A program made the translations under genes and the position numbers. From an uncultured Prevotella sp. (lineage in GTDB: Bacteria; Bacteroidota; Bacteroidia; Bacteroidales; Bacteroidaceae): DNA of 51,136 nt. Every line of letters starts with the position of its first letter. Within the stretch, counting starts at the first letter, position 1. Location of the stretch: assembly GCA_944319945.1 (NCBI GenBank), contig CALUFN010000015.1, forward strand, positions 1-51,136, written 5' to 3'. The notes beneath the pieces were generated by a model. The model saw only the letters and a list, made by a program, of their open reading frames with translations. It was not told where the DNA came from and ran no database searches. Positions 14,731-27,688 of the stretch are shown piece by piece.

Positions 14731-17540
14731 TCAAAATGTAATGTCACTTCGCCGACGTAAGTTCCGCGTGCCCAAACAGGCTGGGCTGACGGGCCGTTGA
14801 GGTCGGTCGTATTCACTTTGTTGCGTACCGCCGGTATCACTTGCATCATGCTGATGCCGGTCTCGGGCAGTGTGTAGAGCAGTTGGTCGCGTCCGTCGCG
14901 CGGTTGGAACACTCCTACGTAGTCCTTATCCGTTCCGGGCTGTATCGTTATGGTGCCGGTCTTGGTGTTGATCTTCATCCATTGCACTCCGGCAAAGTAA
15001 CCCTTGAACTCGGGGTAGGTGAAACTCTCGCCGGGGATTGGGTCGTTGTAGTCATTGCTCCATATTCCGAGCTGCGGGCCGTGCACTCGGTTCTTCCATA
15101 CGCGGTAAGGACCGTGGCCGAGCCATTGCTTGCTTTCTACCTCGGATTCGGGCAATTCGAACTTCACGCCCATAAGGTCTACCACGCCGTTGAAGCAATA
15201 CGTGTAAACGATGCGTGCGCCGCCGTCGGGAGCTATGCGCCATTTTACGTTCTGGAGCGAGCCGAGCGCGTATTCTGCGGTTACTATGAGAGTGTCGTTT
15301 GCGCCGTCCTTACTCGTCAGTTTGACGAACTTACCCTGGTCTGTGTACTCTGTGTAAGTGGTCTTTTTCTTCTCGGCCTCGGGGTCGTCGTGGTTGTAGA
15401 ATTGGTCGAACGACCTGTCCGAGCGGCGGTAAGCGAAGAACTTCGGGCCGCCGTTGAACTTATAGTCGCCCTTTGAAGTAGTTACGCTCGCGAGCGTTCC
15501 GTCGGTAGCAGAGAACGTATATGTCACGTTTCCGGCCTTTACCGTGTTGTCGCTGAACGTCGGGCGGTTGCCTCCGGCCTTACCTTTGTATATGTTTTCA
15601 GAGTCTTTTAGTTTGAAAACCCAAGTGTAAAGTTCCTCGCCGTATTGGTCGGTGCCCTTTACGCTGAGTGCGTCGGCGTCTGTCGGGGCTGTCGGAATGT
15701 TGATAGTGCCTTTAGAGTCGGGGGCTATGTCGGCTCCGTTCACGGTTCCGCTCTTCAGCGTCTTGGTGTCGGCACCTACGTATTTAACGTAAGAATAATC
15801 GAACTTGCACTTGTCAAGGCTGAGGAAGTTGTAGCGGTTTTCCACGTTAAGCGTGCCGTTGAAGTTTTCGGGCATGAACACCTGAACGGGGCTCCAAATC
15901 TGTTTTACGGTGTAATAGCTGCCTTCTTTCTCGTGATGAGGCCCAACGATGCCGTCGGCCCCGTAGTTGCCCACGTTGTCGATCATGTTGTTCAGGTCGG
16001 TGCGCACAACTCCTTCGTCGGCGTATGCCCAAATGAATCCGCCGGCGCAGCGCGGCCACGAGCGCATCAGCTCCCAGTAGTCATAGAGTCCGGCGCCGGC
16101 TCCGCCGTCGTAAAGGGCGTGCAGGAACTCCGTAGGCATGAATATCTCAGGGCGGCGCATGTGCTCTTCGCTTTCGCCGTAAGAGCGGTAGTGCATGGTT
16201 TCATATCCGCCGAAGTTGCCTTGGGGGTGAAGTACGGGACGCTTCTGTATGTCCCATTTGTGGAACTCTCCGTCGAGTTCGGTGTTCCAGCCCTTCTCGT
16301 TGCCGTTGCTCCACCATATCACGCAAGGATGGTTTACGTCGCGTATCACCATCTCCTTGATCAGTTTCTGTCCGTTGATGGTCTCGTGGTGACCGTGCCA
16401 TCCGCTCAGTTCGCTCATCACGTAGAGGCCGAGGCTGTCGCAAGCGTCGTAAAATTCGGGGTCGGCGGGGTAGTGTGAGAGGCGCACGGCGTTCATGTTC
16501 ATGCTCTTGATAAGCTCCACGTCGGCTATGTTGAGCTTTTTGTTGAGTGTGCGTCCCGTCTCCGGCCAGAAGCTGTGGCGGTTCACTCCGCGTATGTTCA
16601 CCTTCTTGCCGTTGATGTAGAGGCCGTCGCCGGCACGCGTCTCTATGGTGCGGAAGCCGAACTTGTCCTGCTCTATGTGGAGCGTCTTGCCGTCGGCGTC
16701 GATCAGGGCGAACGCCACTTGGTAGCGGTTAGGCGTTTCGGCAGTCCACAGTTTGGGGCTGTTCACGTTGAACGATACGTCGGCATGGTCGCTGCCCGTC
16801 CTTACGGCAGTAGTGTTTTCAGCCACCTTGCGGCCGTCCATGTCGCTGATGGTGGTGCGTATCTTGGCTCCTTCGAGCGTGTGGTTGAGCAATACGTAGG
16901 CGCTGAACGAGCCGTCGGCCTTAGCGTCGATGGCCGTGCGCTCGATGTTTATGGCCGGCTTGCACACTATGAATACGGGGCGGAATATGCCGCCGAAGTT
17001 CCAATAGTCGGCGCGGCGCTCGGCGAGGTTGACGCCTTTGTTTGTGCTTTCCTTGCTGACTGTCACTTCGAGCAGGTTCTTCTTGTCGCCGAAGAACACG
17101 CGGTCGGTTACGTCGTAGGTGATTCGGTAGAAGGCTCCCTGGTGCAGCGAACCGGCCTTGCGCTTGTTGATCATCACCTCGGTGTCGGTCATCGAGCCTT
17201 CAAACACGAGGTCGATGTGGTGGTTTGCCCACTCGGCCGGCAACGTAAACTCGTACTTGTACATGCCTTTCTCGTCGGCGATGCCGTCGGGGAATGGCTT
17301 GCCGTAAAACTTCATGCCGTACTGGTAAGTGCCGAAGCCTTGCAGTTCCCAGCACGACGGCACTCCGATTTTAGTCCACTTGCCCGAGTTGTTGCCTCCG
17401 GTGCAGTAGAAATCCCATTCCACCATGTCGTCGCTTCCGCGTCCGCTGAGGTATTGGCGCTGCGTGTACACGCTGCCTTGCGCATACGCTCCGGCCACGG
17501 CCGACGTTAGTAATAACGCTGAAATCAATAACTTTTTCAT
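14727..17540 (-). CDS. Secreted GH2 glycoside hydrolase (beta-galactosidase/galacturonidase type)
   Basis: The 937-residue product has a signal peptide (MKKLLISALLLTSAVAGAYA), so I start at 17540 and not at the in-frame upstream ATG at 17615, which adds 25 residues before the signal. GH2 domains appear in order: sugar-binding sandwich (about 25-190), immunoglobulin-like domain (about 190-300), TIM barrel (about 300-590) and a C-terminal beta domain. The acid/base is E415 in WSNGNEKGWN and the nucleophile probably E471 in PTEFLHAL. The block that is usually VMDEAD-like reads YVMSELSGWHGHH, so the substrate pocket differs from LacZ. It lies in tandem with another GH2, as BT0992-BT0993 do in the RG-II locus. 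Whether it acts on galactose, galacturonate or arabinopyranose cannot be read from sequence. Confidence 0.85.
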   Translation of the reverse strand: MKKLLISALLLTSAVAGAYAQGSVYTQRQYLSGRGSDDMVEWDFYCTGGNNSGKWTKIGVPSCWELQGFGTYQYGMKFYGKPFPDGIADEKGMYKYEFTLPAEWANHHIDLVFEGSMTDTEVMINKRKAGSLHQGAFYRITYDVTDRVFFGDKKNLLEVTVSKESTNKGVNLAERRADYWNFGGIFRPVFIVCKPAINIERTAIDAKADGSFSAYVLLNHTLEGAKIRTTISDMDGRKVAENTTAVRTGSDHADVSFNVNSPKLWTAETPNRYQVAFALIDADGKTLHIEQDKFGFRTIETRAGDGLYINGKKVNIRGVNRHSFWPETGRTLNKKLNIADVELIKSMNMNAVRLSHYPADPEFYDACDSLGLYVMSELSGWHGHHETINGQKLIKEMVIRDVNHPCVIWWSNGNEKGWNTELDGEFHKWDIQKRPVLHPQGNFGGYETMHYRSYGESEEHMRRPEIFMPTEFLHALYDGGAGAGLYDYWELMRSWPRCAGGFIWAYADEGVVRTDLNNMIDNVGNYGADGIVGPHHEKEGSYYTVKQIWSPVQVFMPENFNGTLNVENRYNFLSLDKCKFDYSYVKYVGADTKTLKSGTVNGADIAPDSKGTINIPTAPTDADALSVKGTDQYGEELYTWVFKLKDSENIYKGKAGGNRPTFSDNTVKAGNVTYTFSATDGTLASVTTSKGDYKFNGGPKFFAYRRSDRSFDQFYNHDDPEAEKKKTTYTEYTDQGKFVKLTSKDGANDTLIVTAEYALGSLQNVKWRIAPDGGARIVYTYCFNGVVDLMGVKFELPESEVESKQWLGHGPYRVWKNRVHGPQLGIWSNDYNDPIPGESFTYPEFKGYFAGVQWMKINTKTGTITIQPGTDKDYVGVFQPRDGRDQLLYTLPETGISMMQVIPAVRNKVNTTDLNGPSAQPVWARGTYVGEVTLHFE

Positions 17541-17551
17541 ATATGTTCTGT

Positions 17552-17634
17552 TTAGGAGTGAAGGAGTAAGAAGTAAAGCTGTAAGTATGATTACATCGGC
17601 AATCAGGTTCTTCACTCTCCGTTCCTCACTCTTA
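17552..17634. repeat. Imperfect inverted-repeat element between the two GH2 genes
   Basis: The left part TAGGAGTGAAGGAGTAAGAA and the right part TTCTTCACTCTCCGTTCCTC are imperfect inverted copies about 40 bp apart. It occupies most of the 117-bp gap and accounts for the false N-terminal extension of the GH2 frame. Confidence 0.5.
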
Positions 17635-17657
17635 GTTAATTATATTTTACTATATTT

Positions 17658-20762
<3,105 letters not shown>

Positions 20763-20823
20763 TTATTCGTTAGATAGTGTCAGGTAATGTCTTTTCGCAG
20801 GCCGTGCCGCTGCTTGAAGTGCG

Positions 20824-20903
20824 AAAGGCGGCAAACGGCATTGCAAAAGGCGGTCTTTTATACGCTGAAAGACGGTCTTTTGCTGGGTAAAAGGCCGCCT
20901 TTT
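20824..20903. repeat. 22-bp-period palindrome array B
   Basis: Modules start at 20824, 20846, 20868 and 20890 or within one base of those, with centres at 20830, 20852, 20874 and 20896, exactly 22 bp apart. They are AAAGGCGGCAAAC, AAAGGCGGTCTTT, AAAGACGGTCTTT and AAAGGCCGCCTTT. CATTGCAAAAGGCGG (20839-20853) is the reverse complement of 20895-20909. The array sits between the GH137-GH2 stop and the LacZ-like GH2 start. Confidence 0.88.
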
Positions 20904-20926
20904 GCAATGTGTTGAATGTCAGGCGA

Positions 20927-23900
20927 TTATTCAATCGTCAGTTTGTCGAACAGCATCTTGTCGATGCCTTCGCCCGTAAGCGTCACCACGTAGCTGCCGG
21001 CATTAATCTGCGAGCCGGTGGTTATGCTGGTGTTGCGTCGCTTGGTCTTCTTTTCCGGTGTCTTTACGAAGGTGATGTCGTCCTCTTTGTAGACAACTCC
21101 GTTAAGGTCGGTAATCTTGACGTGCAGGTTACGTTCCGCCTCGGGGTTGTAGTAGCGGAAGCGTATTGCGTAAACGCTCGCCACGCCCACGTTGAAGTTC
21201 CACGTCATTGCGCCGTCCTTAATCATGCCTTCAACGCTGATTCCGCCGGTGTTGCGCGGTGGCAGCAGGCTGTCGGGCATCTGCACGAGTATGTCCTTGT
21301 CGAAGTTGCGCCACATGTCTTCATCCTCTATCACGGGATAGTCGGCGGCGGCGTTCGGGTCTTTCGAGGCTATCGCTATGGCCGAAATTATGGCTTGTCC
21401 GGCGTTCACCTTCGGGAAGTTTATCTTAATCCTGTCGCCAGGTACGTGTACGTCGAGCACGCGCTTGTAAGGCTTTGCGTAGCGCGCCTGCGCCCAAATG
21501 TCGAGGTTCTGGATGTAGGTGCTGTCGTTGACGGCTACGTCAAAGAGGCGCAGACCCTCGTAGTCGGTGGTCTCGCTTGCGCCCGGGCCGTACCACGGCT
21601 CGATGAAGTAAAGCTCTACGCGGTAGTCGCCGGGACGCACGGGGAACGTGTATGACAGTTCGTGGCGGCCGAAACGCGACGTGCGGAACAGCGGTGACAC
21701 GGGCTGCATCGGGTTTGAAGTCTGGCTCGTCTGGTACGGGCTTACCTCTTTCGGGAACCTTGCGCCCCACGAGCGCGACCATTTCGTGTTGTCTTGAGTC
21801 CACTCCGTGGCGAAGATGTCGGTGTAGGTGTCGCCTCCACAGTTTACGTTGTATAGGTAGAAGTATCCGTCGGCAGGCTTCAGTATGTCTTCGTTCCATA
21901 GGCGGAACGAGGGCATGGCCAGCGTGTCGGCGGCCACGGGCCTGCCGTTGTGGTAGGCGGTGGCTATGAGAAGGTCGCCTTTCAGTTCGGGATTCTGCCA
22001 TTTGTAGAGCGTCGTGCTGTCGGCTCTCGTCTTCTGTTCCTTCCACCATCCGCAGCTCAGGGCCACTGAGTCGCAGTTGCTGTAGACGCGTATTTCGTCG
22101 GGAATGTTGGCGAGGGTCGAGTCAACTATGTTTTGGGCTTTGTTGTCTTGTTTGCGGATGAGCTTCTCTGCGTCGAACGGTACGATGTAGACCATCGGCT
22201 CTTCGTCGGCCGGAACGTAGCGCGACTTGTACATGTAGAACGCGTCTGTAGGCTGTTCCCATGCCGTGAAGATGCCCTTGTGGTTGAACGGACCTACCTT
22301 GTCGACACGCCTCAGACCCTCGTCGGGCTGGCGCCGGCCTGGGTTGTCGTGGCTTTGCAGTATCCATTGGAACTGTCCGCATACGCTGTCTTTCACGCTT
22401 TCGGCCAACTGTGCTTTGCGTTCCAGTATGTCGCAGAATTTCTCTTCCGTGTAGCGTTCGCCCGTATGGTTGCCTACGGTGCGCCATGCGCCGTATTCGC
22501 CGTTGAGCAGCTGGTCGGGACGTTTCAGTTCGTTGGCGTAGTTCTCGAGTTTCCCGCCGTATGTTCCGCTCCAGTTCTGCACCACGTTCCAGTCGGTACC
22601 GTCGCCTCCGTTGCAAGTGGTTACGAGGCGCATCGTGGCGCACATCGGGTCCATTTCCTTGATGATGTCCATGCACTCGCGGGCGAAGTCGGCCGGCAGG
22701 GTACTCTCGTTCTGCAGTCCCCATAGTATTATCGACGGCGAGTTGCGGCGTTCTTTCACCCATTGTCTCAGGTGTCGCTTGAAACTCTCGCGGAACTGGG
22801 GCGTGTCATACCATATATGGGCCGAGAACTGCGGCCACCACAGTATGCCTTCCTTGTCTATCAGGTCTTTATACCGCAGGTTGTGGGGCTGGTGTGCGTC
22901 ACGGAACGCGTTGAAGCCGGCGTTCTTCACTTCCTTGATGCGTGCGTCTATCTGTTCGTCTGTGAAAGCGTGGCTCTGCCCGAACATGTGCTCGTATTCG
23001 CACACTCCGTTGATGAACACGGGTTTGCCGTTGAGGTAGAAGCGTTGGTCGCCGTCTTTCCTGTTCAACGGCCAGCTTGACGTTCGCACTCCGAATGGTG
23101 TGGCGAGGTCGTCGGTAGCCTTGTTGTTGCGCTTAAGTATGGTGTTGAGAGTGTACAGATACGGGTCTTCGGTGCTCCATAGGCGTGCGTCTTTTATTGC
23201 CGACGACTGTTTTACGATTCTCGTTTCGCCCGGTTTCAGGGTGATGTTGTCAGTCAGTCTGATTACCTGTTTGCCGCTTTTGTCGCATATCTTGCTGATT
23301 ACGCTTATGGTGTCAACGGTCTTGCCGTAGTTCTTTACTTCCGTTTCGATGAACAGGCTGTCGGCCGTGGCGTTGTTCCAGATGTGTGTTCCGAACGGTT
23401 CCACCCTTGTCTTGTCGGTCACTTCGAGCACTACGGGGCGGTAGATGCCGAACGGTTGCGAGCCTTCGCTGAATCCCCATTCCGAACTGCAGCCGCCGCA
23501 CACCCACGGCATGTCGGTTATTCCCTTCGGATGCGACACCCTTACCTCAAGCTCGTTGTCGCCTCCCTTGCGCACGCTGTTGGTTATGTCGATGGTCTTT
23601 GTCGTGCGCCCGATGTCGTAACGGCCGAGACGCTTGCCGTTGAGCAGTACTTCGGCGTATGTGCCTACGCCCTCGAAACGGATGAAATACTGCTTGCTGT
23701 CCATGTTGGGGGCTGTAAATCTCTTCTTGAAATCGGCGCGCCCGTGCAGGTTGCCGTGTATTTTCTGCAACGCTCCGTAGTAGTCGTCAAGGTTGTAAGG
23801 TATGTCCTTAGTGAATGTCTTGTGGTCGTAGGTGATCTCCCAGCCGTCGTTCAGTGACGCGGTGAAGCGTTTGCCGGTGGCGTTGGGGCGTGGAAAGTAA

Positions 23901-25036
23901 ACCTCGCTTTTGCCCATCGGCTTGCTCGTTGCTACGGCTATGCCGCGCTGGTCGCTGTTGTTCACGGCGCAATAGAAGTGGTAAACCACTCCGTCATGAT
24001 AGATTACGCAACTCTTGTGGGCGAACATCTCGTCGTAAGGCTTCGACGGAATGATGAGGTCTTCGCCCTGCCAGTCGGTCCAGTGTATCAGGTCGTAGCT
24101 TGCGGCGAACGTGTTGTAGGCGTTGTATTCGCGTGTAGGATTGAAGGCAGAGAAGTAGAACATCACGTAGAGGTTGCCCATCTTCACTATCTGTGCGTCG
24201 CCGGTTATGGTGCCGTCGCTGTCGTGCGCGAAGACCGGATTGCCCTCGTAGCGCCGCCATTTCTTCATGTCGTTGGAGAAGGCGATGCCTACGCGCTCGC
24301 CTTTCGGGTGGGTATCGTCCTTTCCTCCGGCGTTATAGAACATCATGAACTGGTAACCGAACTTCTCTTTGTCTATCATGTAGACGGTGCTTTTGTACTG
24401 TGTCATCTGCTCCCACCATTGTGCGTTCCTGTCTGCATACGACAAGATGGGCTTCTTGTAGGTTTCCCAAAGGTGGGCTTTGGTTACGTCTCCGTCGGTT
24501 GAGGCCAAGCCGATGCTGAGCGGCGAGTTTACGGCTTCATAGCCGGTGCCGGCTCCTCCGATGTACGTCATCCAGTAGCGGTCCTTGAACTTCCGGATGT
24601 TGTAGCTGCCGCCCCACTCGTAATCAATCAATGAGGGGAAGCCGCCGCGCTGGTTCATGTCCCAACCTTCGCTGCCGAAGGCGAGCACTCGTCCCAATGT
24701 ATTCCAGTGCAGCAGGTCTTTGCTCTCGGCGAGCCAGGTCTCGTAGCCGCGCCCGTTGGTGCCGTTCGAGCCGTTGTAGCACACGTAAGTCATGTACCAC
24801 ATGTCACCCTCGCGGAACACCGTGGGGCAGTCTATCTTGCGGTCGTTGCTTTCCGGGGCTACTACTAAACCGTATTTGTATGGTGTGCGCGCCTTTTCGT
24901 ACACCCGGCGCATTTCCTCTTGGCTGACCACGGTCTGCACTTTCGGCTCTGCCGCAGCGCGCCGCACTCGCCGGTTTTGTGCCTGCGAGCCGGCGGCCAC
25001 TAACAAAAGCAGTATGAATAAGATGTTCTTTACCAT
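20927..25036 (-). CDS. GH137-GH2-malectin (CBM57) fusion, predicted RG-II double hydrolase
   Basis: The 1369-residue secreted protein has three parts. Residues about 50-410 form a five-bladed propeller-like domain (IDCPTVFREGDMWYMTYV, DRYWMTYIGGAGTGYE) like GH137 beta-L-arabinofuranosidases. About 420-1050 is a complete GH2 enzyme with acid/base E777 in LQNEST and nucleophile E847 in NGEYGAW. About 1090-1260 is a malectin-type sandwich (GDYRVELYFIEPWYG). BT0996 of B. thetaiotaomicron has the same pairing, with arabinofuranosidase and beta-glucuronidase activities on RG-II chain A/B, so I infer these activities. The short PSIILWGLQNE block and EYGAW are glucuronidase-like. It begins 9 bp after the GH138-like gene stop. 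The signal peptide ends near residue 20. The specific activities are inferred. Confidence 0.82.
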   Translation of the reverse strand: MVKNILFILLLLVAAGSQAQNRRVRRAAAEPKVQTVVSQEEMRRVYEKARTPYKYGLVVAPESNDRKIDCPTVFREGDMWYMTYVCYNGSNGTNGRGYETWLAESKDLLHWNTLGRVLAFGSEGWDMNQRGGFPSLIDYEWGGSYNIRKFKDRYWMTYIGGAGTGYEAVNSPLSIGLASTDGDVTKAHLWETYKKPILSYADRNAQWWEQMTQYKSTVYMIDKEKFGYQFMMFYNAGGKDDTHPKGERVGIAFSNDMKKWRRYEGNPVFAHDSDGTITGDAQIVKMGNLYVMFYFSAFNPTREYNAYNTFAASYDLIHWTDWQGEDLIIPSKPYDEMFAHKSCVIYHDGVVYHFYCAVNNSDQRGIAVATSKPMGKSEVYFPRPNATGKRFTASLNDGWEITYDHKTFTKDIPYNLDDYYGALQKIHGNLHGRADFKKRFTAPNMDSKQYFIRFEGVGTYAEVLLNGKRLGRYDIGRTTKTIDITNSVRKGGDNELEVRVSHPKGITDMPWVCGGCSSEWGFSEGSQPFGIYRPVVLEVTDKTRVEPFGTHIWNNATADSLFIETEVKNYGKTVDTISVISKICDKSGKQVIRLTDNITLKPGETRIVKQSSAIKDARLWSTEDPYLYTLNTILKRNNKATDDLATPFGVRTSSWPLNRKDGDQRFYLNGKPVFINGVCEYEHMFGQSHAFTDEQIDARIKEVKNAGFNAFRDAHQPHNLRYKDLIDKEGILWWPQFSAHIWYDTPQFRESFKRHLRQWVKERRNSPSIILWGLQNESTLPADFARECMDIIKEMDPMCATMRLVTTCNGGDGTDWNVVQNWSGTYGGKLENYANELKRPDQLLNGEYGAWRTVGNHTGERYTEEKFCDILERKAQLAESVKDSVCGQFQWILQSHDNPGRRQPDEGLRRVDKVGPFNHKGIFTAWEQPTDAFYMYKSRYVPADEEPMVYIVPFDAEKLIRKQDNKAQNIVDSTLANIPDEIRVYSNCDSVALSCGWWKEQKTRADSTTLYKWQNPELKGDLLIATAYHNGRPVAADTLAMPSFRLWNEDILKPADGYFYLYNVNCGGDTYTDIFATEWTQDNTKWSRSWGARFPKEVSPYQTSQTSNPMQPVSPLFRTSRFGRHELSYTFPVRPGDYRVELYFIEPWYGPGASETTDYEGLRLFDVAVNDSTYIQNLDIWAQARYAKPYKRVLDVHVPGDRIKINFPKVNAGQAIISAIAIASKDPNAAADYPVIEDEDMWRNFDKDILVQMPDSLLPPRNTGGISVEGMIKDGAMTWNFNVGVASVYAIRFRYYNPEAERNLHVKITDLNGVVYKEDDITFVKTPEKKTKRRNTSITTGSQINAGSYVVTLTGEGIDKMLFDKLTIE

Positions 25037-25045
25037 TTCTTTGTT

Positions 25046-27688
25046 TTATTTCATGAACAGCCAATCGACCTCGTTGCTTAGTCCGTTGAGTCTGGCGTCG
25101 CGTATCTTGAGGTCTGTATCGGTGAATCCTGCCACCATGATGATGCCCTTCGGCAGACGGATAGTGTGGTGCCCGGGTTTCAGGTGGTATGCGTGAATGT
25201 TTACAATCGGCATGTCCGACATGCTTATGGCGTTGCTGATCACGGGCTCGGCTTGGCCGAACTCGTTGCCGGTTGCGTCGATTTCGAGTTTCGGAGGACT
25301 TGCGAACTTGTTCTGGTCGTCGATGAAGAAGCCTACGAGCATCTTCACCGGCTTGTCTGTCTCAAACTCTACGACGCCTCCCTCGATGCGCGTAGTGTCG
25401 CGGTTCATCACCAATGCTTCGAGTCCTTCAAGCTCGGGGGCGAGCGAGTCGATAGCTTCGTTGCGGTTCTCGAACAGTTTAGCGCCCTTTGTCAGCTTTA
25501 CTCTCTTGTAGTTGCTGATGAGTTTCACCTCGGCGTTTTCAGCCTTAACGAGGTTCTCGTCGCTGTTGTCCTCTTTCTTGGGAGATGTCAGCATCTTGAT
25601 ATTTGCTTTCAGACTATTCAGCTCGTCCTCGTAAACGGGCACCATTTCCTCCCAAGTCTTGAACTTGCCGTCGTCTCCGCCGACCGGTATTCGGCGCTGC
25701 GATGTCTGCATACTGTTGGCGTAGAGGTAAGTGTCTTTAGTCCTATTGACAAGCTGCATGTAGTATTCGTTGCTCTTTTCGAGCAGCGGCACGGCCTTGT
25801 TAAGATAGTTTACGTCCTTGCTCCACTTGTAGTTAAGGGCTTGTTGGGCAGCCAGCACCTTGTATTTGAACGAGTATGCGAAGTCTTTATAGCAGTTCAC
25901 GTCATTCACGAGGCGGCCGAATTCGTCCTTGTTTTTCGTTATCTTGCCTTCAAGGCCGCTGATCGCGGCCACTGCCTTGTCTCCGTGGGCTACGCACTGT
26001 TCAACGATGTCGAGCGGAAGTTCACCTTCATGCTTTTCGTGTTTCCATTCCTTCTCTACGTATTCGATGAGTTTCTCGCCTTTTGGTCCGCAGCTTTGGT
26101 AGAACTCTTCATATACGGTGTACTTGTAGGGGTTTACAAGCTGGCTCATCTTCATTCCGAGAAGGAGTGTTTGGCGGTTGCCTTCGGTAATGCCGAAACG
26201 TCTCAGCAACTTGGGCGCAATCTCTCCGTACTCGTCGTATGCTTCGATGATGCGTTTCGCCGTGAGCGTGTCAGTGCCGTAATAGTCGGCAAGGCGTTTT
26301 TCCCAATAAGCCTTGTCCTCGCCTCGGTGGCAGTTCCATGAGTAGCGTCCCCATGCCGCGTACCACATCCAGTCGCGGTCAATCTGCAGCTGGCGTTGTC
26401 CGCCGGGCAGCTTGTCGGCAGTGTACGGCCAGTCCCAATAGCTTGCCTGGGGATACAGGTGCAGGCCGTTTGCGCCGTGTACGCGGTGCATAGCCTGCAC
26501 GGCCTTTTGCGTGAAGGTGGGCGAACTCCAGCGGAACGGTTCGAGGTTGGCCAGTATGTGTACGTTGCTGATATGTATCGGGGCAACGCTGCTGAGCTGT
26601 TTCTGCGTCTCTCCCCACGGTCCGCCCGGCTCATACGTGGTCAGCGACTCGCCGTTATACTTCGTCATGGTGTATATGTTCTTGTAAAGCGGTAGCGACT
26701 CCTTAAGAACGAGCGGTCCGTCGGTGTCGTGCGAGCGTAGTATGATCGGCGGCTCGTCGGTGCGTCCCGATACTTTCAGACCGTCCTTTATGCCCGGGAT
26801 GATGGTTTTCGTCATCCATTCAACATCGTCCTCGATGGTTGCCATGGCCTCGCCGAGGCAGATAAGGAAGCCAACATTGGGGTATTTCTCGATGAAGGCG
26901 GCAATGCTCTTGCGCGTATAGTCGCTTATCACGGGGGTGATGGGACGGTTGCGGTCTTGCGTGGCTATGCCGTAATGATCGGCGAAAGGTTTCGACACAA
27001 TGATGTTATAAAACATCTGGATGATGCGTATGCCGCGTTTCTGTGCCTCGGTGGTGAGGAACGTGAACATCTCTTGGTTCTTTTCCATCGTAGCGTCGTC
27101 CACTTCAACGGCAAACGGATAGTCTTCTAACTTGACGAGCGAGGCGAACGGGTGGCCGTTCCACAGGAAAACGGCGTTCATGTTGTCGGCTGCGAGCATG
27201 TCAAGATACTTTATCCACAGCTCCTTGTCGTAGAACCACGGAAAGTTCTCCGGCGTATAGGGATATTCGTAAACCTTGTGGCCGGGCAGATAGACCGTCT
27301 TCTGCAGGCCTACGCACGCTCCGCGGATTTTCATTTCGGGTGCGTCGACGATTATTTCGGGCGTCTCAAGGTTGCCGTATTGGTTGAAATATTCGAGCAG
27401 GCGGTTGGTCCCGTAGATTGCGCCCGAGGCATCGTTGCCGGTTACGCTTATCTTCTTGCCTTTCCTCGTGATTGTGAATCCTTCTTGTGGCAGGCCTTCC
27501 GAGGCGTCGGCTACGCCGATGTTTATCTTATATCCCTTCTGCATCGAGGGGACATACTTTTCTACAAGCGATGCCGCGTATTGTGTTTGCGGTATTGACT
27601 CTTCGCTTGTCACTTTCGTTGTTGTGCTTCCACAACTCGCCAAAACGATTGCGATGCTCGAAAGCAGTAGGTTGCGTGCTGTTTTCAT
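25046..27688 (-). CDS. GH138-like alpha-galacturonidase, lipoprotein
   Basis: The 880-residue protein starts with a lipoprotein signal (SSIAIVLASCGS, lipobox LASC), so it is probably membrane anchored. An N-terminal alpha/beta domain (about 30-120; GAIYGTNRLLEYFNQYG) precedes a large barrel with YTPENFPWFYDKEL, NAVFLWNGHPF, GFLICLGEA and IHISNVHILANLEPFRW. This recalls GH67/GH115-type uronidases and best fits GH138, the alpha-galacturonidase represented by BT0997. Position directly upstream of a GH137-GH2 fusion is the same as BT0997/BT0996. It would remove alpha-galacturonic acid from an RG-II side chain. The ATG overlaps the GH78 stop by 4 nt (ATGA). Family assignment rests on memory of motifs and gene order; GH115 is the main alternative. 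Confidence 0.72.
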   Translation of the reverse strand: MKTARNLLLSSIAIVLASCGSTTTKVTSEESIPQTQYAASLVEKYVPSMQKGYKINIGVADASEGLPQEGFTITRKGKKISVTGNDASGAIYGTNRLLEYFNQYGNLETPEIIVDAPEMKIRGACVGLQKTVYLPGHKVYEYPYTPENFPWFYDKELWIKYLDMLAADNMNAVFLWNGHPFASLVKLEDYPFAVEVDDATMEKNQEMFTFLTTEAQKRGIRIIQMFYNIIVSKPFADHYGIATQDRNRPITPVISDYTRKSIAAFIEKYPNVGFLICLGEAMATIEDDVEWMTKTIIPGIKDGLKVSGRTDEPPIILRSHDTDGPLVLKESLPLYKNIYTMTKYNGESLTTYEPGGPWGETQKQLSSVAPIHISNVHILANLEPFRWSSPTFTQKAVQAMHRVHGANGLHLYPQASYWDWPYTADKLPGGQRQLQIDRDWMWYAAWGRYSWNCHRGEDKAYWEKRLADYYGTDTLTAKRIIEAYDEYGEIAPKLLRRFGITEGNRQTLLLGMKMSQLVNPYKYTVYEEFYQSCGPKGEKLIEYVEKEWKHEKHEGELPLDIVEQCVAHGDKAVAAISGLEGKITKNKDEFGRLVNDVNCYKDFAYSFKYKVLAAQQALNYKWSKDVNYLNKAVPLLEKSNEYYMQLVNRTKDTYLYANSMQTSQRRIPVGGDDGKFKTWEEMVPVYEDELNSLKANIKMLTSPKKEDNSDENLVKAENAEVKLISNYKRVKLTKGAKLFENRNEAIDSLAPELEGLEALVMNRDTTRIEGGVVEFETDKPVKMLVGFFIDDQNKFASPPKLEIDATGNEFGQAEPVISNAISMSDMPIVNIHAYHLKPGHHTIRLPKGIIMVAGFTDTDLKIRDARLNGLSNEVDWLFMK

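Noticed and set aside
17541-17615. N-terminal extension of the GH2 at 14727-17540
   Set aside because: It runs through an imperfect repeat; the signal peptide starts at 17540.
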